Source: Sphingomonas sp. S2-65
Lineage (GTDB): Bacteria > Pseudomonadota > Alphaproteobacteria > Sphingomonadales > Sphingomonadaceae
Length of the DNA: 64,000 bases
Assembly: GCF_021513175.1 (NCBI RefSeq)
Contig: NZ_CP090953.1
Span: 248,001 to 312,000 of the forward strand
Direction of reading: 5' to 3'
This document shows, in pieces, positions 45,166 to 54,973 of this stretch. The number at the start of each line of letters is the position of its first letter. Position 1 is the first letter of the stretch. The notes under the pieces are model-generated. The model was not told the DNA's origin. It saw only the letters and a list, made by a program, of their open reading frames with translations, and ran no database searches. The translations under genes were made by a program, and so were the position numbers.

Positions 45166-47109
45166 TCAGCGGACGCCCTGCTGGGCGAGCTGGGCGCGCA
45201 GCTGAGCCACCGCCTTTTCATTGCGCGTGATGTTCATGTGCGCACGGATCGAGCGGATGAACTGTCGGGCATATTCGGCGCCTACCTGCGGGGCGATGTC
45301 CGCGCGAACGCGAGCTATAGCGGCCTGATCGCCGGCGGCGCTGTGCTCCTCGACCTTGTCGAGATAGACCACATAATAGCCGAGGCGATTGGGTCCCTCG
45401 ACCAGCTTGGCTTTCTTCGGTGCCATGCTGAACGCCATCTGGATGTAGGGCTCCATCCGGCGGCCGAGCACTTCGGAGCGCTTGAGGTCGAACGGCTTGG
45501 GCGGCGGCCCCTTCTTCACGCCAGCCTCGGCAAAGGCCTGCGCCATCGGCACGCCCTTTTGCAGCTTGGCGACGATCTGAGTCGCGGCGGCACGTGCCTT
45601 TTGCAGCGCCTGATTCATCAGATAGTCGCCCTTAACCCGATCCCGGATCTGCGCGAGCGGCTTGGGCGCCGCGGGAACGATGCGATCGAGCGTCACCAGC
45701 GCGAAGCTGCCATCGGCGGCGGCCGGTACGATCTGCGGCTCGTCGCCCGCCTGTTCGAAGGCGAAGGCGGCGCGCAGGATCGGGGCGACGACCGGATCGG
45801 CCTTATAGGCCGGATCGTCGGGGTTCTGGCCCTGTGCGGTGAGCGCAGGCGTCGTCTGCGCCGCCAGCTTGGCATCACGAACCGCTTCGTCGAAGGTCTT
45901 GCCGTCAGCGACGCCGTCCTCGATCGACTGGCGCAGATCGGCCAAGCGCTGGGCGGTCTTGCGGTCGGTGACCTCCTTGGCAAGGTCGCCGCGGACCTGA
46001 TCTAGCGAGCGCGCGGCGATGCGCTCGATCTTTTCGACCTTGAGCACGTGCCAGCCGAGCGGCGAGCGCACCGGGCCGATCACGCCGCCATCCGCCGCCG
46101 CGAAGGCGGCATCGGCGATCTGCGCCGAGGTCTGACGGGCAAGCGCCGGCTTCTCGGCACCGTCGAAGCTGGTTGCTTCCAGCCCGGCAGCGGCGGCGGC
46201 GGCGGCGATCGCCTGGCCGCCCTTGACCTGGCCAGCGACCCGGGTTGCGGTCGCCTGATCGGCGAAAATGACTTGGCGGACGGTGCGCTTTTCAGCCGCG
46301 GCGAAGCGGCTGCCCGCCTTCTTGTACGCGTCGGCGATCTCGGCATCGGTTGCGGCGGACTGTGCCCGCACGGCATCGGGCTTGACCACGGCATAGCGAA
46401 CCACGCGGCGCTGCGGCACGCTGTAGCGGGCGCGGTTGCTGGCGTAGAAGCTGGCGAGCGTCTTGTCGTCGGGATCGGCACCTGGATCCATCGCGATCGA
46501 CTGGACGAGGCCGACTACGCCCATGCGCCGCTCGAGCAGCAGCGAGGCATAGGGCAGGACGACACCATCCGGGATCTGGTTGCCCAGCGTCGCGCGGTTG
46601 ATCATCCAATTGCCATAGCGTTCTTCGGAAAGGCCCTGGCGAAACAGCACGGGCGACAGGCGGTTTTGGCTGAGAATATCGTCGAACTGCTTCTGGCTGA
46701 ACTTGCCGTCCAGCCCGAGAAACGCCGGGTTGCTCGCAATCTCGCCGTCGATCAGCCGCTTGCTGACCTCCATGCCCGACCGGCGGGCGAACTCGACCAG
46801 CGCGGCATTGTTGATGATCTCGTCCACCGCCACGTCGAGGCCGCCTTCGGCGAGGAACTGCTCCATGGTGACGTTCTGACCCTGGCGCTGCGCGTTCTGC
46901 AGGAAGCGGTCGATACGGTCGCGCACTTCGGCATCGGTTACCTTGCGGTCGCCGATCTTGGCGATGACGTTGCCGCCGGCTCCGCCATCGGCCGAGCGTA
47001 GGCCGGTGATGTCCCCCGCGGCGAAAGCGAGCGCGATGAGCCCGAGCACGATGAACACCACGATCAGGCCGAAGCGCGACTTGGTGAAGCTGCGGAAGAA
47101 CTGGAGCAT
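45166..47109 (-). CDS. ppiD: PpiD-like periplasmic peptidyl-prolyl isomerase (SurA_N / PpiC)
   Basis: 647 residues anchored by one N-terminal helix (FGLIVVFIVLGLIALAFA) with a short cytoplasmic start MLQFFRSFTKSR. A SurA_N-like chaperone region covers about 40-240, then a divergent parvulin domain at about 260-365 (ending SPLGWHVLKVEKIE). It helps outer-membrane and secreted proteins fold near SecYEG. The start at 47109 is chosen over 47211 because of the helix position. It is divergent from tpiA with 116 bases between, and directly upstream of trpE. Confidence 0.9.
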   Translation of the reverse strand: MLQFFRSFTKSRFGLIVVFIVLGLIALAFAAGDITGLRSADGGAGGNVIAKIGDRKVTDAEVRDRIDRFLQNAQRQGQNVTMEQFLAEGGLDVAVDEIINNAALVEFARRSGMEVSKRLIDGEIASNPAFLGLDGKFSQKQFDDILSQNRLSPVLFRQGLSEERYGNWMINRATLGNQIPDGVVLPYASLLLERRMGVVGLVQSIAMDPGADPDDKTLASFYASNRARYSVPQRRVVRYAVVKPDAVRAQSAATDAEIADAYKKAGSRFAAAEKRTVRQVIFADQATATRVAGQVKGGQAIAAAAAAAGLEATSFDGAEKPALARQTSAQIADAAFAAADGGVIGPVRSPLGWHVLKVEKIERIAARSLDQVRGDLAKEVTDRKTAQRLADLRQSIEDGVADGKTFDEAVRDAKLAAQTTPALTAQGQNPDDPAYKADPVVAPILRAAFAFEQAGDEPQIVPAAADGSFALVTLDRIVPAAPKPLAQIRDRVKGDYLMNQALQKARAAATQIVAKLQKGVPMAQAFAEAGVKKGPPPKPFDLKRSEVLGRRMEPYIQMAFSMAPKKAKLVEGPNRLGYYVVYLDKVEEHSAAGDQAAIARVRADIAPQVGAEYARQFIRSIRAHMNITRNEKAVAQLRAQLAQQGVR

Positions 47110-47225
47110 GAAGGGCCGTTCGTAAGAGTAAGTTCGGGGTGCTTTAGGGCCGTGGCTCGCGCCCATCAAGCTTGTGCGGAACGGCGGGCTTGCTATCGCC
47201 ACTGTCAACAAGAGGGAGGATAGGC

Positions 47226-47981
47226 ATGCGCCGCAAGCTGGTCGCAGGGAACTGGAAGATGCATGGGCTGAGAGCCCAGCTGAACGAAGTGGAGGCTATC
47301 GCCACGTCCGCTGCGGCGAACCCACTGGTGGAGGTGGCGCTGTGCGTGCCGTTCACGCTGATCGCGCCTGCCGCGGCGGTGGCGGGAACGCTGCCGATCG
47401 GCGCGCAGGACGTGCATGAGGCGGAATCGGGCGCACATACCGGCTGCGTGTCGGCAGCGATGCTGCGCGAAGCGGGCGCGACGCTGACGATCGTCGGGCA
47501 TTCGGAGCGCCGCGCCGACCAGCATGAGACGAGCCACGACGCCTGGGCGAAGGCAGCGGCGGCACACCGGGCCGGCCTGAAGGTGATCCTGTGCTGTGGC
47601 GAGACCGAGGCCGAACACAATGCCGGCCGCGCCGAGCGGATCGTCCAGTCCCAGATCGAGAAGTCGCTGCCGGACGGCGCGTCGCCCGATTGGCTGACGC
47701 TCGCGTACGAGCCGCGTTGGGCGATCGGCACCGGACGCACGCCGTCGCTGGACCAGATCGAGTCGATGCACGCGATCGCCCGGGCGAAGCTGCGCATGAT
47801 GATCGGGGAGGCCGCCGATGGCATCCGCATCCTGTATGGCGGCTCGGTGACGGCGGCGAACGCCGAACCGATCCTGTCTGTCGAGAATGTCGACGGGGCC
47901 CTGGTAGGGGGCGCGAGCCTGACGGCCGCGAGGTTCGTGCCGATCATCGAGGCGGCAGCCATGGCCTCTGCGCGAAATTAA
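47226..47981 (+). CDS. tpiA: Triosephosphate isomerase
   Basis: 251 residues, TIM barrel, interconverts dihydroxyacetone phosphate and glyceraldehyde-3-phosphate. Catalytic residues are visible: Asn and Lys in GNWKMHG near residue 8, His in IVGHSERR near residue 92, and Glu in AYEPRWAIGTGR near residue 160; the phosphate-binding ILYGGSV follows. The strong Shine-Dalgarno AGGGAGGA supports the ATG at 47226. It is divergent from ppiD. Confidence 0.98.
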   Translation: MRRKLVAGNWKMHGLRAQLNEVEAIATSAAANPLVEVALCVPFTLIAPAAAVAGTLPIGAQDVHEAESGAHTGCVSAAMLREAGATLTIVGHSERRADQHETSHDAWAKAAAAHRAGLKVILCCGETEAEHNAGRAERIVQSQIEKSLPDGASPDWLTLAYEPRWAIGTGRTPSLDQIESMHAIARAKLRMMIGEAADGIRILYGGSVTAANAEPILSVENVDGALVGGASLTAARFVPIIEAAAMASARN

Positions 47982-48057
47982 GGTTAACGAACGGTAACCC
48001 AGGCATCCGTACAACGCGGGAGTGGGATAAGCCGACTAAACCCTTCATCTGCAAGGG

Positions 48058-50025
48058 ATGATGCGTCGGCTTCTTTCGGCATTCCACCCGTTCGAAACGG
48101 GTAGCAGCGAGATCCTGCTCGAGCAGTTTCGCGTGCTGCGGAACCAAGTTCCGCTGATGTACGCGCTGATGCTGGTCGATGCGGCGTTCCTGAGCTTCGC
48201 GTCGCACGGCAGCGTGTCGATGGCGTGGAGCGTGGGCGTCCCGGCATTGCTGGGCATCCTGTGTGCCGTCCGCACCCTGTTCTGGCTGCGCCGGCGCGGG
48301 TTCGAGCCGCAGCCCGAGAAGATCCGCCGCTACCTGCTGAGCACTACGCTGGTCGCCGCCGTGCTGAGCCTGGGCTTCGGCGGGTGGGGGATGTTCCTCT
48401 ATGCCGAGGCCGACCTGCTGCGGCGTGCGTGCATCGCGCTTTACATTTTCATCGGCACGATCTGCTGCTGTTACTGCCTCCAGTCGCTGCCCCGGGCGGG
48501 GTATCTGGTGCTGCTGTGCGGCGCGGCGCCGGTGACGGTGTACATGATCTTTTCCGAAAGCTGGTTCCTGCGCGGGCTCGGCATGAACATGGTGCTGGTG
48601 TCGGTGGTGGTCGTGCGCATGCTGCGCACCAACTTCGCCGGTTTCCTGGAAGTGCTGACCTCGCGGATCGACATGGCGATGGAGCAGCGGCGGGCGCGCG
48701 GTGCGGAGCAACGTGCCTATCAGCTTGCCTATCACGACCCGCTGACCGGACTTCCCAATCGCCGCGCTTTGGCCGAGGCGCTGGGCGCGCGGCTTCACGC
48801 CAGGCATCCCGACGGCGCATTCGGATTGCTGATCGTCGACCTCGACCGCTTCAAGGCGGTCAACGATGTGCACGGCCATCCGATCGGCGACCAGTTGCTC
48901 CACGACGTGGCAGACCGACTGGGCGACATCGTGAACGGCGTCGGACAGAGCTATCGGCTGGGCGGCGACGAGTTCGCGATCGTGTTGGAGGGAGGCAGTG
49001 ATTCGGTCTGCCGAGTCGCGAAGGCGATCGTGCAGCGGCTCGCGCAGCCCTTCGCCGCGGGTGAGCGCACACACCATATCGGCGCGAGCGTAGGGACGGC
49101 GCTGTTTCCCGAAGACGGCAACGACCGCGAGACGCTGATGCGCCGCGGCGACATCGCCTTGTACAAGGCCAAGCAATCCGGGCGTGGACGGCACTGCGCC
49201 TTCGAAGCCTCACTCGACGCGGAGATCCGGCGGCGGGCGGTGATCGAAAGCGATATGCGCGAGGCGATCGCGTGCGACGCCTTCGTGCCGCACTATCAGC
49301 CGATCGTCGACCTGGGCAGCGGCGTGGTGGTCGGCTATGAGTTGCTGGCGCGCTGGCCGCGTCCGCGGGGTGCGGAGATCGGCCCGGACCAGTTCATCCC
49401 GATCGCCGAGGAATGCGGGCTGATCGACGAGTTGATGCTGGGGCTGCTGACCCGGGCGTTCCGCGAAACGCGCGACTGGGGCATGATGATCGCCGTCAAC
49501 GTGTCGCCCAACCAGTTGAGGGATGCCTGGTTCAGCCAGAAGATGCTGGCGACGCTCAGCCGCGAGCAGTTTCCCGCGCGCAACCTGACCGTGGAGATCA
49601 CCGAGAACGCGCTGATCACCGACGCGGCAAGCGTGCGCGAGACGATCCTGTCGCTGAAGGACCAGGGGATCAACCTGGCGCTCGACGATTTCGGTACCGG
49701 CTATTCGTCGCTGCAGCACTTGCAGATGCTGCCGTTCGACAAAATCAAGATCGACCGCTCGTTCGTTACGACGATGGACCACGATGCCAAGGCGCTGCGG
49801 CTGGTGGATGCGATCGTCGCGCTGGCGCGCAGGCTGGACCTGCCGGTGGTCGCCGAGGGCATCGAGTCGGCCGCGACCGCCGATGCGCTTGCGGCGCTAG
49901 GCTGCACCTACGGCCAGGGATACCATTTCGGGCATCCCATGGCCGCCGATGAAGTAGAGGCGGTGTGGCACCGGCTCAGCTGCCGTAGCGATCTTTCAGC
50001 ACCTTCCAGGTTGCGCGCAGGCTGA
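48058..50025 (+). CDS. Membrane GGDEF-EAL protein (c-di-GMP turnover)
   Basis: 655 residues. Five to six hydrophobic helices fill roughly residues 25-185 (MASE-like sensor). GGDEF is intact at 302-306 (LGGDEFAI); no RxxD inhibitory site stands at the usual place before it. The EAL domain has ELL at 428-430 instead of EAL but keeps the Glu, NVSPNQL, EITENAL, LDDFGTGYSSL, IKIDRSF and EGIES, so both activities remain possible. It starts ATGATG at 48058. Its last 50 bases overlap the convergent aminopeptidase gene. Confidence 0.93.
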   Translation: MMRRLLSAFHPFETGSSEILLEQFRVLRNQVPLMYALMLVDAAFLSFASHGSVSMAWSVGVPALLGILCAVRTLFWLRRRGFEPQPEKIRRYLLSTTLVAAVLSLGFGGWGMFLYAEADLLRRACIALYIFIGTICCCYCLQSLPRAGYLVLLCGAAPVTVYMIFSESWFLRGLGMNMVLVSVVVVRMLRTNFAGFLEVLTSRIDMAMEQRRARGAEQRAYQLAYHDPLTGLPNRRALAEALGARLHARHPDGAFGLLIVDLDRFKAVNDVHGHPIGDQLLHDVADRLGDIVNGVGQSYRLGGDEFAIVLEGGSDSVCRVAKAIVQRLAQPFAAGERTHHIGASVGTALFPEDGNDRETLMRRGDIALYKAKQSGRGRHCAFEASLDAEIRRRAVIESDMREAIACDAFVPHYQPIVDLGSGVVVGYELLARWPRPRGAEIGPDQFIPIAEECGLIDELMLGLLTRAFRETRDWGMMIAVNVSPNQLRDAWFSQKMLATLSREQFPARNLTVEITENALITDAASVRETILSLKDQGINLALDDFGTGYSSLQHLQMLPFDKIKIDRSFVTTMDHDAKALRLVDAIVALARRLDLPVVAEGIESAATADALAALGCTYGQGYHFGHPMAADEVEAVWHRLSCRSDLSAPSRLRAG

Positions 50026-51370
50026 CTGCTTCGGCGCCCTTGGGACGGCCGGGCTTGGGCGCTCCGTTCCAGCAGAAGATGTCGAGATGGGCCCATTGGG
50101 CCTTGTCCGGCACGAATTCCTTGAGGAACAGCGCCGCGGTGATCGCGCCGCCGAACGGGCCCTCGGCCGCGTTGACCATGTCGGCGACGTCGGACTTCAG
50201 CAGATCCTTGTACGGATCGTAGAGCGGCATCCGCCACATCGGATCATATTCGGACTCCGCGGCCGCCAGCAGCTCGCTCGCGAGCGTGTCGTCGTTGGCG
50301 AACAGCGCCTGGAGATCGGCGCCGAGGGCGACCCGCGCGGCGCCGGTGAGGGTGGCGAAGTCGAACACCAGCTCGGGATTGTTCTCGGCAGCCTTGGTGA
50401 GTGCATCGCCCAGGATCAGCCGGCCCTCGGCATCGGTGTTGCTGTTCTCGACGGTGATGCCCTTGCGCGAGATCATCACGTCGCCGGGGCGCGCGGCTTC
50501 GCCGTTGATCGCATTCTCGACCGCGGGGACGAGCATGTGGAGGCGGACGGGCAGGCGGTTCTGCATCACCAGCTCGGCCAGTGCCAAAGCGTGGGCGGCG
50601 CCGCCCATGTCCTTCTTCATCAGCCGCATGCCGGCGGCGGGCTTGATGTCGAGGCCGCCGGTGTCGAAGCACACGCCCTTGCCGATGATGGCGATACGCG
50701 GATGTTCCGGGTTGCCCCATTCGATCTCGAGCAGGCGCGGCTCGCGGCCTTCGCCGGCGGCCTTGCCGACCGCCCAGAGCATGCCATAGCCCTTCTCGAC
50801 CTCGGCGCCCTTGGTGACGGTGAGTGCCGCGCCATAGGCCTGGGCGAGATCGGCGGCCGCGGCTTCGAGGTCGGCGGGGCCCATGTCGTTGGCGCCGGTG
50901 TTGATCCGGTCGCGCAGCTTGAAGGTGACCGCGGCCATGCGGACCGCCTCCTCCATCTTCACCGGGTCGCCGGTGAGGAGGACGCGCGGGCCCTGTGCCT
51001 TGAGGTCCTTCTTCTTGTAGCGGTCGAACTTGTACTGGGCGGTGAGCCAGCCATAGAGCGCCTTGCCGGGCTCACGCCCTTCGACCCGGTACGTGCCTTC
51101 GGGCAAGGTCTCGGCGAGCTTGGCGAGGCACCAGGGCGACAGGCGGTCGACATTGTTGACCACGCTGACCACCGCCCAGTCCTCCGGATTGTCGCCGGGG
51201 AGGATCGCGCTCGAATAGCCGGTCGGCGCCAGCTTCTGCGCGGCGGCGGCGGCGCGGTGGCGCGGCGGCTGCGCGGAGAGCCAGGCGTCGAACCCCTTGG
51301 CGTCGATCAGGTGGATGGTGCGCGCGGCCTGGCCGCGATCGGGTTGAACCAGCGTGGAAAGATCAGTCAT
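49976..51370 (-). CDS. M17-family leucyl aminopeptidase
   Basis: 464 residues. The dinuclear-metal motifs of M17 are present: GKGVCFDTGGLDIKPAAGM near residue 230, KKDMGGAAHALAL, and the signature NTDAEGRL near residue 318. The N-terminal domain is short and diverged compared with PepA, as in the group often called leucyl aminopeptidase family protein. Cytoplasmic. The start at 51370 is good. The gene's 3' end lies inside the coding end of the GGDEF-EAL gene on the other strand. Confidence 0.93.
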   Translation of the reverse strand: MTDLSTLVQPDRGQAARTIHLIDAKGFDAWLSAQPPRHRAAAAAQKLAPTGYSSAILPGDNPEDWAVVSVVNNVDRLSPWCLAKLAETLPEGTYRVEGREPGKALYGWLTAQYKFDRYKKKDLKAQGPRVLLTGDPVKMEEAVRMAAVTFKLRDRINTGANDMGPADLEAAAADLAQAYGAALTVTKGAEVEKGYGMLWAVGKAAGEGREPRLLEIEWGNPEHPRIAIIGKGVCFDTGGLDIKPAAGMRLMKKDMGGAAHALALAELVMQNRLPVRLHMLVPAVENAINGEAARPGDVMISRKGITVENSNTDAEGRLILGDALTKAAENNPELVFDFATLTGAARVALGADLQALFANDDTLASELLAAAESEYDPMWRMPLYDPYKDLLKSDVADMVNAAEGPFGGAITAALFLKEFVPDKAQWAHLDIFCWNGAPKPGRPKGAEAVSLRATWKVLKDRYGS

Positions 51371-51527
51371 GGCGATGATCTAGGACGGCGGAGGCGCCGC
51401 GCCTAGTCCTTCAAAGGCTAGGAAATTTCATGCGGCGCCGGAACCCTGGAGGTGCGCCCCGGGTTGCCGACCTTGCGCTTTGTCCCTCGACCCTGACCTG
51501 TCGGTCGGGGGCGATGGCTGCCGTCAT

Positions 51528-51532
51528 GGGAG
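51528..51532 (+). promoter_or_regulatory. Ribosome-binding site deciding the GTG start of the PQQ dehydrogenase
   Basis: GGGAG stands seven bases before GTG at 51540. No comparable site precedes the in-frame TTG at 51480, so the GTG is preferred. Confidence 0.5.
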
Positions 51533-51539
51533 CCTGAAC

Positions 51540-54011
51540 GTGACCGACACCCGAACCCCCGCTTTCGATGGTATCCACGACCAGGGAGGCGCGGTGCCGC
51601 CGACGGTCAGGCCGGCGCGGCGGTGGGGGAGCTGGGGGTCGATCGCAGTGGGCGCGGTGATCGCGCTGATCGGACTGATCCTGGCTGTCGGCGGTGCGTG
51701 GCTGGCGGCATTGGGCGGGTCGCTTTATTACCTGATCGCCGGCATCGCGATGGTCGTCGCGGGCGGCCTGCTGATCAAGGGGCGGCTGGCCGGGGGCTGG
51801 CTGTATCTCGGCATCGTCGTGGTGACGTTCCTCTGGGCCTGGTGGGAAGCCGGGCCGGACGCCTGGGCATTGGTGCCGCGGATCGTCGCGCCGGCCGTGC
51901 TGCTGATTGCGGTGCTGCTGGTGATGCCGACGCTCTCCTGGCGGCGCGACCGCTGGCGGCTAGCGCTGGGCGGGGTGGTGGCAGCGGTGCTCGTCACCGG
52001 CGTGAACCTGTGGGTGGCGGATGCCAATGCGCGCGACCCGATCTGGAGCGCGCTGCCGGCGCCGGGTACGGCCGGGATGGCCGATCCTTCGGGCCAGCAG
52101 GTCGGGGCGGACTGGCCGGCTTATGGTGGCACCTATAGCGCGCGGCGCTATTCGCCGCTGGCGCAGATCAACCCGGACAATGTCGGCAAGCTCAAGCGGG
52201 CATGGCTGATCCACACCGGCGACATGCCGCAGGATCCGAAGATCCTGAAGACCTATGGCGCGGAGACAACGCCGCTCAAGATCGGCGATACGCTGTACCT
52301 GTGCACGCCCAAGAACATCATGATCGCGCTGGAGGCGGCGACCGGCAAGGAGCGCTGGCGCTATGACCCCAAGGTGCCGGACGAGGCGATTCCCTACACT
52401 GCCGCCTGCCGCGGCGTGGTGTATTACGCGGTTCCGGGCATGGCCGCCGACCAGAGCTGCGCCACTCGGATCATTGAAGGCACGCTCGACGCGCGGCTGA
52501 TCGCCGTGGATGCCCGCAGCGGGCGGCTATGCCCGGACTTCGGCACCAATGGCCAGACCGATGCCAAGATCGGCATGGGCAAGGTGCCGCCGGGCTTCGT
52601 GTCGATCAACTCGCCGCCCACGCTGGTGCGCGGCGTGCTGGTGACCGGACATCAGGTGCTCGACGGGCAGGACCGCTGGGCGCCGTCGGGCGTGATCCAG
52701 GGCTTCGACGCGCGTACCGGGCAACTGCGCTGGGCGTGGGACATGATGCACCCCGAGCGCACCGGCCTGCCGCCGACCGGCGAAACCTATGCGCGGGGGA
52801 CGCCCAACATGTGGACGATCGCGTCGGGCGACGAGCAACTGGGACTGGTCTATCTGCCGATGGGCAACGCCGCGGTGGATTATTATTCGAGCCTGCGCCG
52901 CCCGGAGGAGAAGCAGTTCGCAACGTCGCTGGTGGCGATCGACGCGACCACGGGCCGCCCGCGCTGGCGCTTCCAGGCGGTGCGCAACGACGTATGGGAC
53001 TATGATTTCGGCGCGCAGGCGACTCTGGTCGATTGGCGTGGCACGCCGGCGCTGGTGCTGCCGTCGAAGCAGGGGGACATCTATGTGCTCGACCGCCGCA
53101 CCGGCCGCCCGTTGACCCCGGTCGGCGAGATGCGCGTACCGACCGGCGGCGTGGAGCCCGAGCAGCGCTCCGCGACCCAGCCGGTGTCGCTGTGGCACAC
53201 GCTGCGCAAGCCCGACCTGGCCGAGCGCGACATGTGGGGCATGTCGCCGATCGACCAGATGATCTGCCGCATCCAGTATCGCAAGGCGAGCTACAAGGGC
53301 TTCTTCACGCCGCCCGAGGCTGGCCGTCACTCGATCGAATATCCCGGCTATAATGGCGGGACCGACTGGGGCGGCATCGCGATCGATCCGCAGCGCGGCG
53401 TGATCGTCGCCAATTACAACGACATGCCGAACTACGTAACGCTGGTCCCACGTGCCGAGGCGAACAAGCGTGGCTGGGCACCGCGCGATCAGGCGCGCGG
53501 CGAGATCGGCGGCGCCGAGGGCGCGGGCGATCCGCAGGCCAACACCCCCTATGCCGTCGACGTGAATGCCGGGTGGCGCAACAAATTCTGGCCGTTCAGC
53601 AAGAACGGCACCGGCATGCTGTGCAAGGAGCCTCCCTATGGCGGTATCCGTGCGATCAACATGGCCGACGGCAAGATCATCTGGGACCGCGCGTTCGGTA
53701 CGGCACGTACCAATGGGCCGTTCGGCATCCCGTCGATGCTGCCCTTCACAATCGGCACGCCCAACAATGGCGGCGCGGTAGTCACCGCAGGCGGGCTGGT
53801 GTTCATCGCCGCCGCGACCGACAATCTGATCCGCGCGATCGACCTGCGCACCGGCAAGACGATATGGAAGGATGTGCTGCCCGGCGGCGGGCAGGCCACG
53901 CCGATGACCTATCAGGCGAACGGCAAGCAGTATCTGGTCATCATGGCGGGGGGCCACCACTTCATGGAGACGCCGGTTAGCGACGCGCTGGTCGCTTATG
54001 CGCTGCCCTGA
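51540..54011 (+). CDS. gcd: Membrane-bound PQQ-dependent dehydrogenase (glucose/quinate/shikimate family)
   Basis: 823 residues. Five N-terminal membrane helices (from GSIAVGAVIALIGLILAVGG on) are followed by an eight-bladed quinoprotein propeller in the periplasm, with repeats such as ATGKERWRYDP and DARTGQLRWAWD. It passes electrons to ubiquinone. The size fits membrane glucose dehydrogenase, but quinate or shikimate specificity cannot be excluded. GTG start at 51540 based on the Shine-Dalgarno site. PQQ biosynthesis genes are not in the window. It is divergent from the aminopeptidase. Confidence 0.88.
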   Translation: MTDTRTPAFDGIHDQGGAVPPTVRPARRWGSWGSIAVGAVIALIGLILAVGGAWLAALGGSLYYLIAGIAMVVAGGLLIKGRLAGGWLYLGIVVVTFLWAWWEAGPDAWALVPRIVAPAVLLIAVLLVMPTLSWRRDRWRLALGGVVAAVLVTGVNLWVADANARDPIWSALPAPGTAGMADPSGQQVGADWPAYGGTYSARRYSPLAQINPDNVGKLKRAWLIHTGDMPQDPKILKTYGAETTPLKIGDTLYLCTPKNIMIALEAATGKERWRYDPKVPDEAIPYTAACRGVVYYAVPGMAADQSCATRIIEGTLDARLIAVDARSGRLCPDFGTNGQTDAKIGMGKVPPGFVSINSPPTLVRGVLVTGHQVLDGQDRWAPSGVIQGFDARTGQLRWAWDMMHPERTGLPPTGETYARGTPNMWTIASGDEQLGLVYLPMGNAAVDYYSSLRRPEEKQFATSLVAIDATTGRPRWRFQAVRNDVWDYDFGAQATLVDWRGTPALVLPSKQGDIYVLDRRTGRPLTPVGEMRVPTGGVEPEQRSATQPVSLWHTLRKPDLAERDMWGMSPIDQMICRIQYRKASYKGFFTPPEAGRHSIEYPGYNGGTDWGGIAIDPQRGVIVANYNDMPNYVTLVPRAEANKRGWAPRDQARGEIGGAEGAGDPQANTPYAVDVNAGWRNKFWPFSKNGTGMLCKEPPYGGIRAINMADGKIIWDRAFGTARTNGPFGIPSMLPFTIGTPNNGGAVVTAGGLVFIAAATDNLIRAIDLRTGKTIWKDVLPGGGQATPMTYQANGKQYLVIMAGGHHFMETPVSDALVAYALP

Positions 54012-54013
54012 AG

Positions 54014-54958
54014 CTAGGCAGCCGATTTCCCCATCAGGGCAGGCAGTAGGTCGCTTTCGTTCAGTCCGGCAGGAAAGCTGTCCTGCCGGAACACCGAGGC
54101 CCAGGAGCGGCCATAGTTGCGTTCGAACAGGCGCCATAGCTCGCCCACTTCGCCCGAGAACATGAAGCGCGCATAGTCCTGCATCGAGATATTGGCCCAA
54201 TCCTCAAAGAAGCGGTGGGTGGGAACGATTACATCGGCGAAGAACTTCTGACCGTTCTTGATCGGAACGCGGCAGGCGACGTCCTCAACCAAGCCTTCTG
54301 CGCAGCGATGACCACGCATGGTCCCAAGCGCTCCTTCGATCGCGGCGCCGGAAAGGATCGATCCGATCCCGTCCATCAACACCCCGAGGTTGGTAAGCCC
54401 TCCCGGGCGGGACTGAGGCGGCGGCGAGTACGATATGCCATCGGCCGTACGGAAATTAAATCCGTGCTGGTACCGATAAACGCTGGGCGGCGCCTTGGGG
54501 CTAATCCCCGGCGTGCGCTTCACGCCATAGGACCGGAAGGTGGCCGCGTGGAAACAATCGTGAAGATACCCGCGCGCGACCTCCAGCGCTCGGTCGTCCG
54601 GGTTGGCGAATACATCGCCAACAGGCGTGGCGACCAGTGCAACATCGGGAATGTCGCAATAGCCGTAGCTATTTCGTGAGTAGAAGCCGCCGACGGTGCC
54701 TGCGTGCTCGATGAGGAACCAGCGACTTTTCGGGATCGCCGGAAGCGGCGCGTCCATCATCGCCTCAAGGGTTTCGATCGCCTCGCTCACGACATCGTCG
54801 AACAGATCCCAGTTACATGGCCACGCGCCAGCCTGGGCATCGGCAAGACTCCAAGCCGTCCTGTCCCCGACATATGTCGAGATCGGTAGTGATCGCGCGT
54901 GGCGAAGATAGCTCCGCAAGAACCTGACCTCTACCGGAGACCCCAGAAGTTTCTCCAT
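54014..54958 (-). CDS. Protein of unknown function in the NUDIX-MFS cassette
   Basis: 314 residues, family not recognised. No signal peptide or membrane helix is visible. A possible metal site HDCFH (His133, His137) lies in ARGYLHDCFHAATF, with acidic EGLVEDV at 221-227 that could supply a third ligand, recalling a divergent zincin. The N-terminal half is acidic and helical, and the C-terminal part is aromatic-rich (RFFEDWANISMQDYARFMF). The enzyme idea is inference from spacing only. It is the last gene of the cassette, 15 bases after the NUDIX stop. Base composition is less GC-biased than its neighbours. Confidence 0.72.
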   Translation of the reverse strand: MEKLLGSPVEVRFLRSYLRHARSLPISTYVGDRTAWSLADAQAGAWPCNWDLFDDVVSEAIETLEAMMDAPLPAIPKSRWFLIEHAGTVGGFYSRNSYGYCDIPDVALVATPVGDVFANPDDRALEVARGYLHDCFHAATFRSYGVKRTPGISPKAPPSVYRYQHGFNFRTADGISYSPPPQSRPGGLTNLGVLMDGIGSILSGAAIEGALGTMRGHRCAEGLVEDVACRVPIKNGQKFFADVIVPTHRFFEDWANISMQDYARFMFSGEVGELWRLFERNYGRSWASVFRQDSFPAGLNESDLLPALMGKSAA

Positions 54959-54973
54959 GAAGCGTCTCCCCCT

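Noticed and set aside
47986..48003. Short inverted repeat GGTTA...TAACC after tpiA
   Set aside because: The stem is only five base pairs, with no T run and no matching operator known to me.
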